A DNA stretch of 64,000 bases from Gonatopus flavifemur (GCA_018340375.1 JAFFJZ010000004.1:23844001-23908000), one strand, 5' to 3'. Shown: positions 25,501-36,555, counted from the first letter of the stretch. A program made the numbers and translations. Notes: generated from the letters alone by a model not told the origin.

Positions 25501-25690
25501 ATAATTTATTATTGCATTTATAATATTGCTTGTTTGTTTCCTTGAAATGTTGACCGATGAAACGCGTCTTGCTTATAGCAGATGTGGTGAAATTTAGCTT
25601 TTCTTTTGGTAAAGGTCTAGACCAAACGCAATTATTATATTACATGTTGTAGCCTAAATACAAACATTTTGTAATAAAAGTTCAACATAT
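22561..25690 (+). other. Probable long 3' UTR of the Rsf1-like gene
   Basis: About 3.1 kb of very AT-rich DNA follows the stop and has none of the palindromic repeats found elsewhere, which suggests transcribed, selected sequence. AATAAA-type signals occur near 23,104, 24,033 and 25,674, the last followed by a T-rich stretch. An (AT)n run lies at 24,345-24,361. The end point is a guess from the last signal and the return of repeats; no splice signals or coding sequence are visible. Confidence 0.45.
23010..23025 (+). promoter_or_regulatory. Two abutting Pumilio-type sites (TGTAAATA)
   Basis: TGTAAATA occurs twice head-to-tail at 23010-23017 and 23018-23025. A third consensus TGTANATA lies at 24380-24387. 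Pumilio proteins are known to bind UGUANAUA in 3' UTRs to repress translation. In AT-rich DNA single matches arise by chance; the exact tandem is the reason for listing it. Confidence 0.35.
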
Positions 25691-26439
25691 TGAAATAAGT
25701 TTAGTGTAGGTGATATTTTTCAATCGGTCAGATCTTATTGAATTTTCAGGGTGTTTTTGAATCGTTTCAGAGCATTGGATCTTTATAGATACCGATTATG
25801 CAATACCTAAATTCAAGCGGTCAGATAGTCCCTAGTAATTGCTGTGTCAATCAATGTGTTGGTATAGATGGACGTAAAAGGATGAGTGATAGTTATGTGC
25901 AAAAATCCTAGTTTTTATCAAATTCTATAAAATATCGATAGAAACTAGATACTTCTTCTATAGAAAACATTGAGCAAGGCAGGTCTTTTTCCTGAATCTA
26001 TGCAGATTTCACAACAGGGTTCTTCTATGTTCAAGAAACTTGGACTGGAAATTTATATGCCACGACACCTCGTGAAACTCTATTTGTATACAACAATCCA
26101 ACTGGTCGTTGGATATTTGTCCATTACCCTTATATCGCTTCTTTGTTCTTTCACCGTGTATCCAAGTTTCAAAATTATTCCCCCCCATCTTCACGGATGT
26201 GCAACATGAACGTCGGTGGGTGCTGTGCAGAAGATGGAGTATGGATCAACCAGTGCATGCAATAACTTGCTAAACATATTTTCCTCATATGCATCTAACA
26301 AAATACTGCCCCGAAGAGAACCTGAAGAGAAACGACAGATGTTCAGAATAGATCAACATAAATCAGCCTAAAGCTCCGTTGGATCTCAAGTTTAGATTCA
26401 GAAACATTTGACGAAGGTCTGATGAACGTTATAGTGTCG
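25691..26439. other. Intergenic DNA with an AACGTTC-family fragment
   Basis: 25,691-26,300 holds nothing I recognise. From about 26,310 CCCGAAGAGAACCTGAAGAG and later TTTAGATTCAGAAACATTTG match a diverged end of the CCCGAAGAGAACATGAAGC elements at 37-39 kb. Confidence 0.35.
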
Positions 26440-26924
26440 CACAGTGGGAAATTTTGGTGCATTCATGGACAAAAATCAGCCTACAACTCAATTTTCATCC
26501 GATGCTGATGAATTTCATTTCAGAATACTCAAAAAGGGTTCCCCTTGAACGTATTACTGCGGCATTTCCGTAATATTGAACTGAATTAGAGGAGAATTCG
26601 GAGCAAGATTGAAAAAGAAGATTTGGTGAACGAGTGAATCATTATTTATCTAAAAAGAAACGTTTTTCCTGTTTTACGTGACGAAACATATTTCTTCACA
26701 TGGAAGTACTAATACTTGTGATAGAGAAGCACAAAAATGCTATAAAAATCTGATAGAAATTACATAATCCATCCAAAGATCAAAAATTTGTGTGAATATA
26801 AATAATTTCCTCCAAATCAAAGTTGGTTATTGGATAGCAGAAAAGACTCAAGAAAACTGGGACAACTTTATATAGCTCCTAACTACACAGGCCTGCGGAA
26901 TTTGACTTTTTTTTTCCCCCTCAA

Positions 26925-27490
26925 ACAATAATATCTTTTTCCGAAGCATTTTGATCCGCTGAATCCGAATCTGGCTGCAGAATTGCTCTATCACGTCAGG
27001 TTTTTGAGATATTTCGACCTAAAAATGTGAAAAACACTGTTTTTCGACATATTTGGGGTTACGTAAAGTCGAAGGGTAATTTTTTTTCTCAAAACCAATA
27101 CATGCACCTCAAAGTATAAGTCCTCCTCTTCCAAATGCCGTTGAGTTTGCTCAGATACCTTTTTTTTTCATTGAGATACGACAGTTTGAAAATTGTGTCT
27201 CCACCTATTTATTGAGTACATGAGCGCACAAATTTAAAATTGTCGTATCTCAATGTAAAAAAAAGATATTTCAGCAAACTCAACGGCATTTGGAAGAGGA
27301 TGACTGATACTTTGAAGTGCATCTATTGGGTTTGTGAAAAAAATTACCTTTCGACTTTACGGAACCTCAAATATGCCAAGAAACAGTGTTTTCCACATTT
27401 TTAGGTCGGAATATCCCAAATACCTGACGTGATATAGCAATTCTGGAGCCATATGCGGATTCAGCGCACCAAAATGCTTCAGAAAAATGT
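26925..27490. repeat. Hairpin of facing subterminal repeats
   Basis: AAATGCCGTTGAGTTTGCTC near 27,135 is mirrored by CAGCAAACTCAACGGCATTT near 27,272. The arms are about 250 bp around a loop near 27,220. It represents a duplicated, inverted copy of the element end. Confidence 0.6.
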
Positions 27491-27505
27491 TGAATGAATG
27501 AAGGG

Positions 27506-27608
27506 GATTGACTTTGGATTGTATTCTACATGAAACACCTTGAGTAGGCCAGGCGCATCACAACGATACGCTAAATTTTTTTCTTGAGCGAAATACGGTA
27601 GAAAATGC
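27506..27608 (-). pseudogene. Inverted fragment of the element's own gene
   Basis: The reverse complement of this stretch aligns with about 28,515-28,616 (ACCGTATTTCGCTCAAGAAA, GCGCCTGGCCTACTCAAGGT), which is an interior part of the downstream coding sequence. It points to an internal inversion-duplication or a second, rearranged copy. Confidence 0.6.
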
Positions 27609-27870
27609 TTATAGCATATCACATAAATATATATTTATGCAATATGCTACACTATTATAATCGGACGCCTACAAAATTCACGCGCCGGGCGGTAATATCC
27701 TTCGAGCCAGCACTGCTGAGATCGTAGATTGTTTGTTGCTATGTTCAGACATTATTCCACTAATTCACTCGGAATGTACTGATTGTTGTTCTAATTTTTT
27801 CCTCCGTGTACAAGTATCGAGTGTCCAGTAATTGTTGTGAATTTCGTGTATTTAAAAAAAAGTTTCACAA

Positions 27871-29528
27871 ATGGCTTCTCGAAAATGTATCAATGCTCCA
27901 GATAACTTCTGCTACATATGTGGAAATTATGTAATAAAGAGACAGCAACAAATAATTTCTAAATGTATTGAAGAACTATACGATAGCTATTTCAAAATCA
28001 ACATAAAAAACCAAGACAAACAATGGGCGCCTCATAAAGTGTGTTCGACATGTGTACGTGAACTTCGGAAATGGTCAAGAGGAGAAAAACATTGTTTTGT
28101 TTACAGACTCCAATGATTTGGATGGAACCGCAAAATCATATCAACGATTGTTACTTCTGCTGTTCAAGCATAAAAGGATTTAATTCTAAAAATAAAGCAG
28201 CGATAAGTTATCCTGATATTCGTTCTGTGATTTTACCTACGTATAAAGATCCTGATAGCAAAGAGTTATGCCATCCTGCCCAACCATTTTCATCTGATCC
28301 TAGTTTATTTCAAGAGGCTATAATGAATACTTCAGATCCTGACGATGAATATTACGAGTGCAACGAAACACCACCACTGTTTTCTCAAAGTGAATTGAAT
28401 GATTTGACAAGAGATCTTAATCTTCCGAAAGATGCTGCGGAATTACTCGGTTCCAGATTGAAAGAAAAACATGCTGGATCGTACAACGAACTTTTATTGG
28501 TATAGAAATAGAGAGAAGGATTTTCTACCGTATTTTGCTCAAGAAAAAATTTAGTGTATTGTTGTGATGTGCCTGGCCTACTCAAAATGTTTGATGTAGA
28601 ATACAATCCAAATGATTGGAGACTTTTTATAGATTCTTCGAAACGGAGCCTCAAAGTAGTATTGTTACATAATGGTAATAAATTTGCTTCTTTGCCTATT
28701 GGACATTCTACTCATTTGAAAGAATGTTATGAAAATTTGGATTTCGTCCTCAAAAATAAATTACTCCAATCATAACTGGACTATATGTGGTGATCTCAAA
28801 ATATTAACTATGTTGCTTGGTCAACAAGGAGGGTATACAAAATACCCTGTTTTCTATGTGAATGGGATAGTAGGAATAGAGCACGACATTGGATCCAGAA
28901 AGATTGGCCACAGAGAGCATCATTGAACCCTGGAAGTAAAAATGTTGTACACGAAACACTAGTTGACCGCTCCAAAATTCTGCTACCTCCGCTTCATATC
29001 AAATTAGGCATTATGAAGCAATTCGTAAAGGCATTGCCTAAAGATGGTCTTTGTTTCAAATATTTATGTGATAAATTCAAGCATTTATCGGATGCGAAGA
29101 TAAAAGAAGGCGTTTTTGTTGGTCCAGACATAAGGAAATTGATGCAAGATCCTGACTTTGAAAAAACTATGAATAAAACCGAGAAGCTCGCTTGGAAGTC
29201 ATTTAAGGAAGTCGTACAACATTTTTTAGGGAACAGAAAAAGCCCTGATTATGAAAATATAGTCAACAGCATGCTTAACAATATCAAAATCCTGGGTTGT
29301 AATATGAGTATAAAACTCCATTATTTGCATTCCCATATTGACTTTTTCCCCGAGAATCTTGGTGCTGTCAGTGAAGAGCAAGGGGAGAGATTTCATCAAG
29401 ACCTTAAGGTTATGGAGACCAGATATCAAGGAAGGTGGGACGTTAGAATGATGGCTGACTATTGCTGGATGTTAAAGAGAGATGAACCGAATCATGAGTA
29501 CAACAGAAACATCAAACAGAAGTTTTGA
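27871..29528 (+). pseudogene. Broken gene of a recurrent arthropod orphan family, candidate transposase
   Basis: It starts MASRKCINAPDNFCYICGNY and reads through at least four frameshifts (near 28,085, 28,500, 28,550 and 28,765) plus one near 28,850 to KQKF and TGA at 29528. Seen: Cys pairs CYICG and CSTC in the N-terminal 60 residues, NDCYFC, then WRLFIDSSKRSLK, ICGDLK, LLGQQGGYTK, LPPLHIKLG, HYLHSHIDFFPEN, SEEQGERFHQD and GRWD. I recognise this as a protein found in many copies in arthropod genomes, usually without a function. Inference: Asp of CGDLK, Asp of HSHID and Glu of EEQGE could form a DDE triad, with the Cys motifs as zinc ligands. Placement between matched ends supports a transposase. 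It cannot be functional as it stands. Confidence 0.6.
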
Positions 29529-29984
29529 AGAAACTAGAAAAAGATATCATAAGTCCTTTTGATTTATCTAGTCTCTTAGGTCTTGTGTGAAACCAGTGCA
29601 GCCCCATGTCTGAATTTTATATAAAACGTATATATTTTTCGTTCATACAAATTGTTTAAAAAACTGTAAATATTCATATCTCACATAAAAATGAATCCCG
29701 ATGTGCTGTAAAAAACTGGCGTTATATTTTAGTTCCACAATCTGAATACCTGGAAAGGAACCATTATTGTTCGAAGGAAAATAAAAACTTATGTTCCGCA
29801 GGTCTGTGAATTATCAACCCTTTGGGGAACCCATTGTTTTGAAGGGAAATTTTCCTTGAATATGTGAACATATAAGTTTTTGGGTCGCTGAATAAGAATA
29901 TCATATTAGAAAATTAGAATTTTCATTCCCATACATCCTGGCAGCACCCTCAGGAGATCGTAGAAATATTATAATCTTGGGGAT

Positions 29985-30600
29985 ATATTTCACAACTTGG
30001 AATACTCGTAACTCTGCAAGGAGAAATTGTAGGTCACCGATTAATAGCTTATCTTGAAGAGTAAGAGTAGTACTGGATGATGCAATTAGAAGAAAAGACT
30101 AAAAAAAATTGTGCACTCAGTACATGAATTCCAAAGTAATCAAAAAACCCATTTTTCGTGGACCTAATCTTAAATATCTTGAAATCCTTACGCGATGGCC
30201 CAATCCTGACTCCGGATTTGGATTCTACGCAGAAAATTACTTCAGAAAAGAGAATTTCATTTGAAGGAGAATTTCATTGTCGATCAGTGTAATAAATGCG
30301 AATACTCATTCTGTTGTTGGGACATATTACACAACTTAGAATGGTCGTAACTTTGCGAGAAAAAATCGTACATGAACGTTCAATAGCTCATTTTAAACGG
30401 GAAGAGTAGTGCAAATTGATGAAGTTGAGAGAAAAGATCAAAAAAATTTTATGCGTCCTGTACATAACCTCAAAAGTAGCGAAAAACCGCATTTTTTGCG
30501 TATTTACCCTCAGATATCTCAAAATCCTGACGTGATAGCCCAATTCTGGCTCCGGATTCGGATTCTACGCAGCAAATTACTTCGGAAAATGGTCACCAGT
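29985..30600. repeat. Two tandem subterminal copies of about 300 bp
   Basis: TCACAACTTGGAATACTCGT (29,991) and ACACAACTTAGAATGGTCGT (30,331) open two copies that both end near GATTCTACGCAG(A/C)AAATTACTTC (30,220 and 30,565). They lie inside the right end of the CACAGGCC element. Confidence 0.6.
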
Positions 30601-30798
30601 TCCAAGGGGGAAAAACCTCGCAGGCCTGTGCTATCGAAAATTCGAGAATTTTCATGATTAGAAAGCGATATTTGGCAGTATCGATGTTTTTTCATTGAAA
30701 ATTGATCGAGTTTCTGTTGAATTGTATGAATATCGGATTGCTCCAAACAAAAATGCCGCAGTGATACGTTAAAGTGGAACTTTTTCTGAGTATCTTAA

Positions 30799-30886
30799 GG
30801 GGATACGAGCGGCGTGGCAGCAGCCAAATCGTTTGTAACAAACTATGGACAAACGATTTGGCTGCTGCCACGCCGCTCGTATCCCC
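30799..30886. mobile_element. Near-perfect 88-bp palindromic TTAA MITE
   Basis: TTAA at 30795-30798 and 30887-30890. The arm GGGGATACGAGCGGCGTGGC runs about 37 bp and is fully mirrored around ACAAACTATGGAC. Its perfect arms indicate a recent insertion. Confidence 0.8.
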
Positions 30887-30890
30887 TTAA

Positions 30891-31048
30891 CCCGCATCCG
30901 TCCCTCATTTTTTCAACTAAATTGAACTAAAATGAACTGTTTTTTGTATTATACTTGGATAGTATCATGATTGGATGAACAGAATCGTTGGTATAGATAT
31001 GAACAAAATTGCATTTTGTATCAAATTGATACGAGAGACGGATGCGGG
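30891..31048. mobile_element. TTAA MITE, 158 bp, abutting the previous one
   Basis: It shares TTAA 30887-30890 with its neighbour and has TTAA at 31049-31052. The ends are CCCGCATCCGTCCCTC and, inverted, CCCGCATCCGTCTCTC. It interrupts the right arm of the CACAGTGGG inverted repeat. Confidence 0.75.
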
Positions 31049-31363
31049 TTAAAAGGAAATTCATCAGCATCGGATGAAAATTGGGTTGTAGGTTGATTTT
31101 TGTCAATAAATACACAAAAATTTCCCACTGTGCGTCGGCTTGAGAATAATTTCAAGGAAAGTTCACAGAACGTTCATTGAAGATTTACCAAAGATTCACT
31201 CGAGTTACAATTTTTCGATTCAAGTTTTTTTGAATACCAGAATGAATGATGGAGGAAATTACGATTCCAAATTCTCTCCAAAACATACTCAACTGAAACT
31301 CGAATGAATCTTCGGAGTATCTTTGATAAACGTGCTATGAACCTTCCTTGAAACCATTCTTGA

Positions 31364-31812
31364 GGGGATACTAGCGGCCTGGCAGCAGCCCAATCGTTTA
31401 TGACAAAATACGGCCCAACGCTTCATTTTAATTGAAATATTACTCTGTACAGCACTTCTCCGATTTGAATATAAATGCTGTACAGAGCTTTATTTGAATT
31501 AACCCTTAGTGTGCACATGGGTCATTTTGATCCCAAAATTTCAATCTACTATGACTATTTTTCCTTTATGCAGCTTTAATTTCAGACATGTCTTTCAGAG
31601 GGAAACAATTTCTCTGTTCTGAAATATCACAAAGCAACTAACCAATTTCCCAACAAAAGTACATAGCTATTCAGATATCCGATGATAAAGATAGCTAGGG
31701 GCCAAATTGACCCCATGTGCACTTCATGTTCTGCTACAGAAGTGTGCACACCAAGGGTTAATATGAAATCTTTGCCCGTAGTTTGTTATTACCGATTTGG
31801 CTACTGCCACCC
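31364..31812. mobile_element. Diverged relative of the 88-bp MITE with a nested element
   Basis: TTGA (31360-31363), then GGGGATACTAGCGGCCTGGC. The right part GATTTGGCTACTGCCACCCC is the inverse arm. It is split by the TTAACCCTT element at 31,503-31,757. The stretch before it (31,133-31,359) holds AACGTTC words only. Confidence 0.5.
31503..31757. mobile_element. TTAA element with CCCTTAGTGTGCACA ends, 255 bp
   Basis: TTAA at 31499-31502 and 31758-31761. The ends are CCCTTAGTGTGCACATGGG and, inverted, CCCTTGGTGTGCACACTTC. GGTCATTTTGATCCC and GGGGCCAAATTGACCCC form inner arms. TTAACCCTT suggests a piggyBac-type MITE. Confidence 0.65.
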
Positions 31813-31949
31813 CTTATGAAAAAATCCCATAAGGAAATTCTCATAATTTTTCAAGGAATTGGGACTTTGATGAGAAATTACAAAAAATTATGAGATCATC
31901 TTCGCCAGGGGTATAGGGTAACGTCATTGCGTGTACTGTTAGTACATTT

Positions 31950-32175
31950 TAACCCATTAGCGCCCAAACGGACACTAGACGGACGCTTTCTTGAGCGACA
32001 GATTTAATTTGTTCATAGGTGTTGAAAACATTTGGGAAGAAAATTTTCTTGTGTAGAGAAAACAAAATCATGAAATTTCGAGTCCAATGTTTTTTTCTTT
32101 CGACTGTAAAATATGGAAACCGTTCGCAATGAACCTCGGAAAATGAATTTCTAGCGCCCATGATGTCTGAGCTGA
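31950..32175. mobile_element. Fragment of a TTAACCCATTAGCGCC element
   Basis: TTAACCCATTAGCGCCCAAA looks like a piggyBac-type terminus, and CTAGCGCCCATGATGTC at 32,152 is a second copy of its subterminal word. No matching far end is found before the next TTAA element. Confidence 0.3.
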
Positions 32176-33481
32176 AAGATGATGTGGTTATGAATGTTTA
32201 ATTTATTTTTGAAAGATCCCAAATGGCGACCTAAAGGACAAATTCTATCATCACAATGGACTTTTTTCACTCGAAAACTATAGATCAAATCAAAATATTC
32301 CTTGGAGAAAAAAGACTTAAGGGGTAATATCACCTTGTATACACTAAATTTCACGTGATTTTCTGAGATGTACCATTAACGATAGGTAAGGGATAGAGAT
32401 ATGAGGTTTTAAGCATATGGAAGTACTAGTCTTTAACTACAAAATACATGTTCCATTTTAATTTTACGATACAAAATGGCGGCACAGCACCGCAGCGAGG
32501 AAAATATAAAAATCTTGGATGGTTGAAACGGGCGTACCGCTACAAGTCACAATTTTCAATCTGGAACAAAAAATCGAAAAGTTTCTTAAAATATAGTCCA
32601 AAATCTAGTGAACGTCGGGGCATTTTGTCAAAAAAGTGATTTAAAAAAAAATGGCGTCAGTTTGAACTTTTTTTCTCGTTTTTTCGAAAAAATCGGCCGA
32701 AAATCGCTTGTAGAATCTATGAAAATCAATTTATCAAAAAACTGCCCCGGCGTTCACTAGAAAATATTGTTTTGAAGTTACAGTACGAATTCCAAGTCAA
32801 TCGGATAAAAATTGAGGGAGCTACTGGTACGCCCAGTTTGAAAAACATGAAACCGAGATATTTGAAGTTGAAGTTTCAAGTAATTGTAAGTCCTTTCTGA
32901 TTGACAGAGCGTCCTTGCGAGCGGTTTTAGCCTTTTCTGTGAGGGATCGTTCAGAAAGCGAGATGCGCGTCGCATCAGCTTCGGTGCAGAAGTCATAGCA
33001 ATTCAATCCAATTTTCAAGCCCAATAGATCCGTAACTTGCATTAATCCATTAAAACCATCATTGAAGTATAAAACAGAAATATATACTGCTATATCAAGA
33101 ACAGATTTGCCACTGGACATGTTCTTTCACTGGAGTTCTGCGTGAATCCACCTAAACAACGGGTGAGAAGATTGTCGCTACTTAACTCTTCATAAATTGG
33201 CTTCACGGCTTCGAATACCATCATTGGCATGGCAGGTTCATGCTTGAAATTAGCCATGTTACCACCAGCTGCCTTTTCTACTTGCCAAGAGCACCACGAT
33301 GTCGGTCCTTCTGGGGACAAGTGATGTTGTGGCTCCTTGTCGGTTGATATTTTGTGGTATACAGTGGCCCAAATAGCATTTCTCATATCGTTGACAGAGT
33401 GACAATGACGTCTTATAGCGAGACCATAATAAATCGAGAGCTTGTCAATAAATTGAAGGGTCGACGGTCTAAACCTGTTAA

Positions 33482-33677
33482 CTGATATTTCAGAAATTTT
33501 ACACGGCGAAGAAAAAACGTTGGCATTTCTTTAATTTTTGATATTTTCCTAGTCTATGAAGAGTTTTTTCTTCGGGTTACAAGGGTGAATGATACTTCCA
33601 AATTTCAGATCATTTGAATGAAAATTGAAAGATCTGGATCAAATTTTCTTCGCCGTGTAAAATTTCTGAAATGTCAG
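33482..33677. mobile_element. TTAA MITE, 196 bp
   Basis: TTAA at 33478-33481 and 33678-33681. The ends are CTGATATTTCAGAAATTTTA and, inverted, CTGACATTTCAGAAATTTTA, followed by CACGGCGAAGAAAA. Confidence 0.75.
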
Positions 33678-33681
33678 TTAA

Positions 33682-33780
33682 GGATGGGGGCCAAATCAAC
33701 GAAATCAGTGTTTGAAAAGAGAGAGTGTGACGTATCTCTCTTCTCAACCAACTTTTCGTTAATTTGGCCCCCATCCTCAG
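33682..33780. mobile_element. TTAA MITE, 99 bp
   Basis: TTAA at 33678-33681 (shared) and 33781-33784. The left arm GGATGGGGGCCAAATCAACG is mirrored by CGTTAATTTGGCCCCCATCC, which is followed by CTCAG before the TTAA. The centre is AAGAGAGAGTGTGACGTATCTCTCTT. Confidence 0.7.
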
Positions 33781-34876
33781 TTAACAGGTTTAGACCGTCG
33801 ACCCTTCAATTTACCTGTCAGTTTGCCTCTGCCTCTCAGTCCTTTTGTTTTTTTCACTAGATTCCTCAAACGTGTACCTAATCTTTTTTGAGTGTGATCT
33901 ATGCACTCTTTTTTTTAACATCTGGATTACTTTCTACTATATACTTGAACGTTTTGCTGTCGCCATCTCCAACATAGTAAATATACTTGACACCATTGAT
34001 ATCTTCTGCTCGAGCAAACATTTCAGCAGCAGCAGGAGATACCTCCATTTTTCCTGCTAACCCTTCGTGGTTGGTTTCGCATTCTTTCTCATGCGTTTCT
34101 TTCCAACTTTCATATTCAGCAGAGTCCTCTCTTGATTTCCAATGCGTGCTTTGCAGAGCTTACCTTTAATGTCAATATCAACAACCTTTCCTGTGTACCA
34201 AGCGATTAATGAAAAAATGCCGAATAGAGAAGAAAAGCCACGACGCCGCCAGGATCCATCTCCCGATACAGGTATACCTCGATTCTCTCCTTCTTCTAAA
34301 GTTTTTACTTTTTCTTCCTGTGCTGCTTTTCTCATTGACATAGAACAAACGGATTTCGCAATGTCACGAATAGAACCCACTATGGCTTTGTAACTTTTTT
34401 GATGAACCGGGTGCGGTAAATCCATGAGTGCGCAGAATTTTCGTATTCCGTTGATCCCAATGCCTAGTACACGCATTGCCAAGATCATTCTCCTATTCAC
34501 TTCATAAGCTTTATCTTTGATTTTCGGAGAACTATCTATGTGAACAGGATTTTCACAACTAACGACCAATCTAAATCCCAATCCTTGTCTGCTCGACTCC
34601 GTAAATTTCACTCGTTTTTTACACATTGAACACACTAAAATTTCCGATAAAATTGAAAAAACCGTTGTGAATGATATCAAACGTTAGCTGAAAGAAGCAT
34701 CAAATTCGATCTCATAGTTCTTATCCGATAACTTCAATTTTTTCGACGACGTACCAACGTTTTCAGCCACATGCGAGGTTTCGGGACGAGAAACTTCCTT
34801 TTGGATATTTGTTGGCCATGTTGTTTTCCTTTTCGCGATTTCTTTTAATTGGGATTCATTTTTCGTGTATTTTTAA

Positions 34877-36555
34877 CAGGGATGTAGAGCAAAAGTTTTG
34901 ATCTTTTCGAGTTCGCATCGTAGAGCGAGCGGCCCTCGAAATTCATAATGATGATCCGCTCGGGATAGGAGCAGGTAACAAGTACTAAGGATTGAATCCG
35001 AGTGAGAGTCGAAGCAGGTTCTAATACAATGAATCCGCTCCCGAGTTGTACCTGAGAGCGGTCGGATACTTTAGATCCTTGAGCGATCGAATCCTAAGAC
35101 CATGCGAGCGGCTCGAATCACGAGTTAAACTCTTCAACGAGTTGGGACTTTAACTCAACTCGGGAGTCGAGCCGAAGAGCGAGCGGATACTTTAACTCCT
35201 TAAGCGATCGAATCGTTGAAAGATCGAAGGATTCGATCAAGGAGTTAAACTCCTGATCGAAAAAGAGTTTTACTCGTGTCAGAGAATAGTCCATCAGCTG
35301 AATATGAGAGTGCGTATGGAAATTATGTCCGTGGGTTCTGTGGATGGGGGTTTGAATTTTTTTGGTCGTAGAATCCGAATTTGAAATTATTGTCGTAAGA
35401 TTCGTGATCTGAACAATTCAATTGTTTATAACAAAACACGGGCTATGAATTCCCAAAAAGTCATCCAATAATCTGGATTCTCCGACCAATTACACTCAAA
35501 CCGCCGTTGAAAGATCCAGTTCCGGTGACCTAATTATTTATTCAAAAAATGCATTTGGATAAACAATTGAGAAATCGAAGAAATAGTTCAGACAAAGTGT
35601 ATTCTCCGATGAGAAATGAATAATTGTCGTCTGAACAATTTTCCGATAAAAACAATAGTTTGACCGTCGATGCGTTATAAACAATTTAATTGTTTATAAC
35701 AAAACACGGGCCATGAATTCCCAAAAAGGCATCCAATAATCTAGATTCTCCGACCAATTACACTCAAACCGCCGTTGAAAGATCCAGTTCCGGCGACCTA
35801 ATTATTTATTTCAAAAATGCATTCGAATAAACAATCGAGAAATTGAAAAAATAGTTCAGATAAAGTGTATTCTCCGATGAGAAATGAATAATTGTCGTCT
35901 GAACAATTTTCCGATAACAACAATAGTTTGACCGTCGATGCGTTATAAACAATTTAATTGTTTATAACAAAACACAGATCACGAATCTTACGACAATAGT
36001 TTCAAATTCGGATTCTACGACCAAAAAAATTCAGACTCCCATTCACAGAACCCACGGACATAATTTCCATACGCACTCTCATATTCAGCTGGTGGACTAT
36101 TCTCTGACACGAGTAAAACTCCTTTTCGATCAGGAGTTTAACCCCTTGATCGAATCCTTCGCTCTTTCTACGATTCGATCGCTCAAGGAGTTAAAGTATG
36201 CGAGAGCCCGGAGGTTTAACTCCTCAAAAGAGTTGCTCGCTCGGGATCTAAAGTGTCCTCGCTCTTCGAGGGATCGCTCTTTGGAGTATCCAGCAGGTAT
36301 GAATCCTCACACATTCAGAACGCAGAAAGAGCGATCCTTTGTGTGAGTTCAGGTAACCAGCTCTTCATATGATTAGCTCTACATACGAGCAAACATACAG
36401 CACTCTTCGCAAATCCTCATCCCGCAGGTATCGAATACTTAAAGAGCCAGAAACCTTTGACTCATCGACCGAAAGTTCTTCTTACGATCGATACGTGTTT
36501 TGATCGCGAGCGATTCAGGAGTTATATTGCCGCTCGGATTTAATCCTCATCCCTG
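34877..36555. mobile_element. 1.68 kb hAT-type non-autonomous element, perfect 8-bp duplication
   Basis: ATTTTTAA at 34869-34876 and 36556-36563. The ends are CAGGGATGTAG and, inverted, CAGGGATGAGG. The two halves are packed with words such as GGATTCGATCGCTCAAG, GGAGTTAAACTCC and GAGCGAGCGG in both orientations. The centre is a tandem block (35,416-35,960). There is no transposase. It is inserted upstream of the transposase reading frame of the TTAA element. Confidence 0.7.
35416..35965. repeat. 272-bp tandem duplication inside the hAT element
   Basis: CAATTCAATTGTTTATAACAA at 35,416 recurs at 35,688 and, truncated, at about 35,950. The two full units differ at only a few positions, so the duplication is recent compared with the outer word arrays. 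Confidence 0.65.

Larger units (their letters stand above)
26886..30630 (+). mobile_element. 3.7 kb DNA transposon, CACAGGCCTGCG ends, CTA duplication
   Basis: The ends are CACAGGCCTGCGGAATTTGA and, inverted, CACAGGCCTGCGAGGTTTTT. They are followed by terminal similarity of about 190 bp (TCCGAATCTGGCTGCAGAAT against TCCGAATCCGGAGCCAGAAT). CTA lies on both sides (26883-26885, 30631-30633). CAC-type ends with 3-bp duplications are known for the CACTA/CMC group. The left end holds a 560-bp hairpin made of two facing subterminal copies. The right end holds two tandem subterminal copies. The interior carries one broken gene. Confidence 0.6.
26440..31132. mobile_element. Outer inverted repeat with CACAGTGGGAAATTTT ends
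   Basis: The left end CACAGTGGGAAATTTTGGTG and following about 140 bp (CATCCGATGCTGATGAATTT, GTATTACTGCGGCATTT) recur inverted at 30,750-31,132. The right arm is split by two TTAA MITEs. It encloses the CACAGGCC element. The flanks TGTCG and CGTCG are similar but not an unambiguous duplication. Confidence 0.5.
33452..33810. mobile_element. 30-bp-arm palindrome split at its central TTAA by two MITEs
   Basis: 33452-33481 is the exact inverse of 33781-33810 (ATTGAAGGGTCGACGGTC ... TTAA). Removing the two MITEs between leaves a perfect 56-bp palindrome with TTAA at its centre. It interrupts the transposase reading frame. Confidence 0.75.
32821..34868 (-). pseudogene. Transposase pseudogene (Pfam Mutator-like family, Kolobok candidate)
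   Basis: Read on the - strand. The N-terminal part KNESQLKEIAKRKTTWPTN lies at 34,868-34,690, with a stop just before the LISFTTVFSILSEI segment. Then CSMCKK, NRRMILAMRVLGIGINGI, SGDGSWRRRGFSSLFG, a frameshift near 34,145, CETNHEG and VGDGDSKT, another frameshift near 33,895, and KRLGTRLRNL. The palindrome insertion 33,452-33,810 interrupts it. It resumes with KLSIYYGLAIRR, STDKEPQHHLSPEG, PIYEELSSDNLL and GGFTQN, then a frameshift near 33,105 and YFNDGFNGLMQVTDLLGLKIG. Candidate DDE residues are the Asp of SGDGSW, the Asp of VGDGDSKT and the Glu after GGFTQNSS. No intact start codon is seen. Confidence 0.7.

Noticed and set aside
29797..29808. CGCAGGTCTGTG as the right end of the orphan-gene transposon
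   Set aside because: It resembles the inverted CACAGGCCTGCG end, but its flank (AAT) does not repeat the left CTA, and a better end with CTA lies at 30,630.
35416..35965. Regular repeats that might be read as a CRISPR-like array
   Set aside because: Two long units of 272 bp with near-identical content and no short-repeat/unique-spacer pattern; this is eukaryotic DNA.
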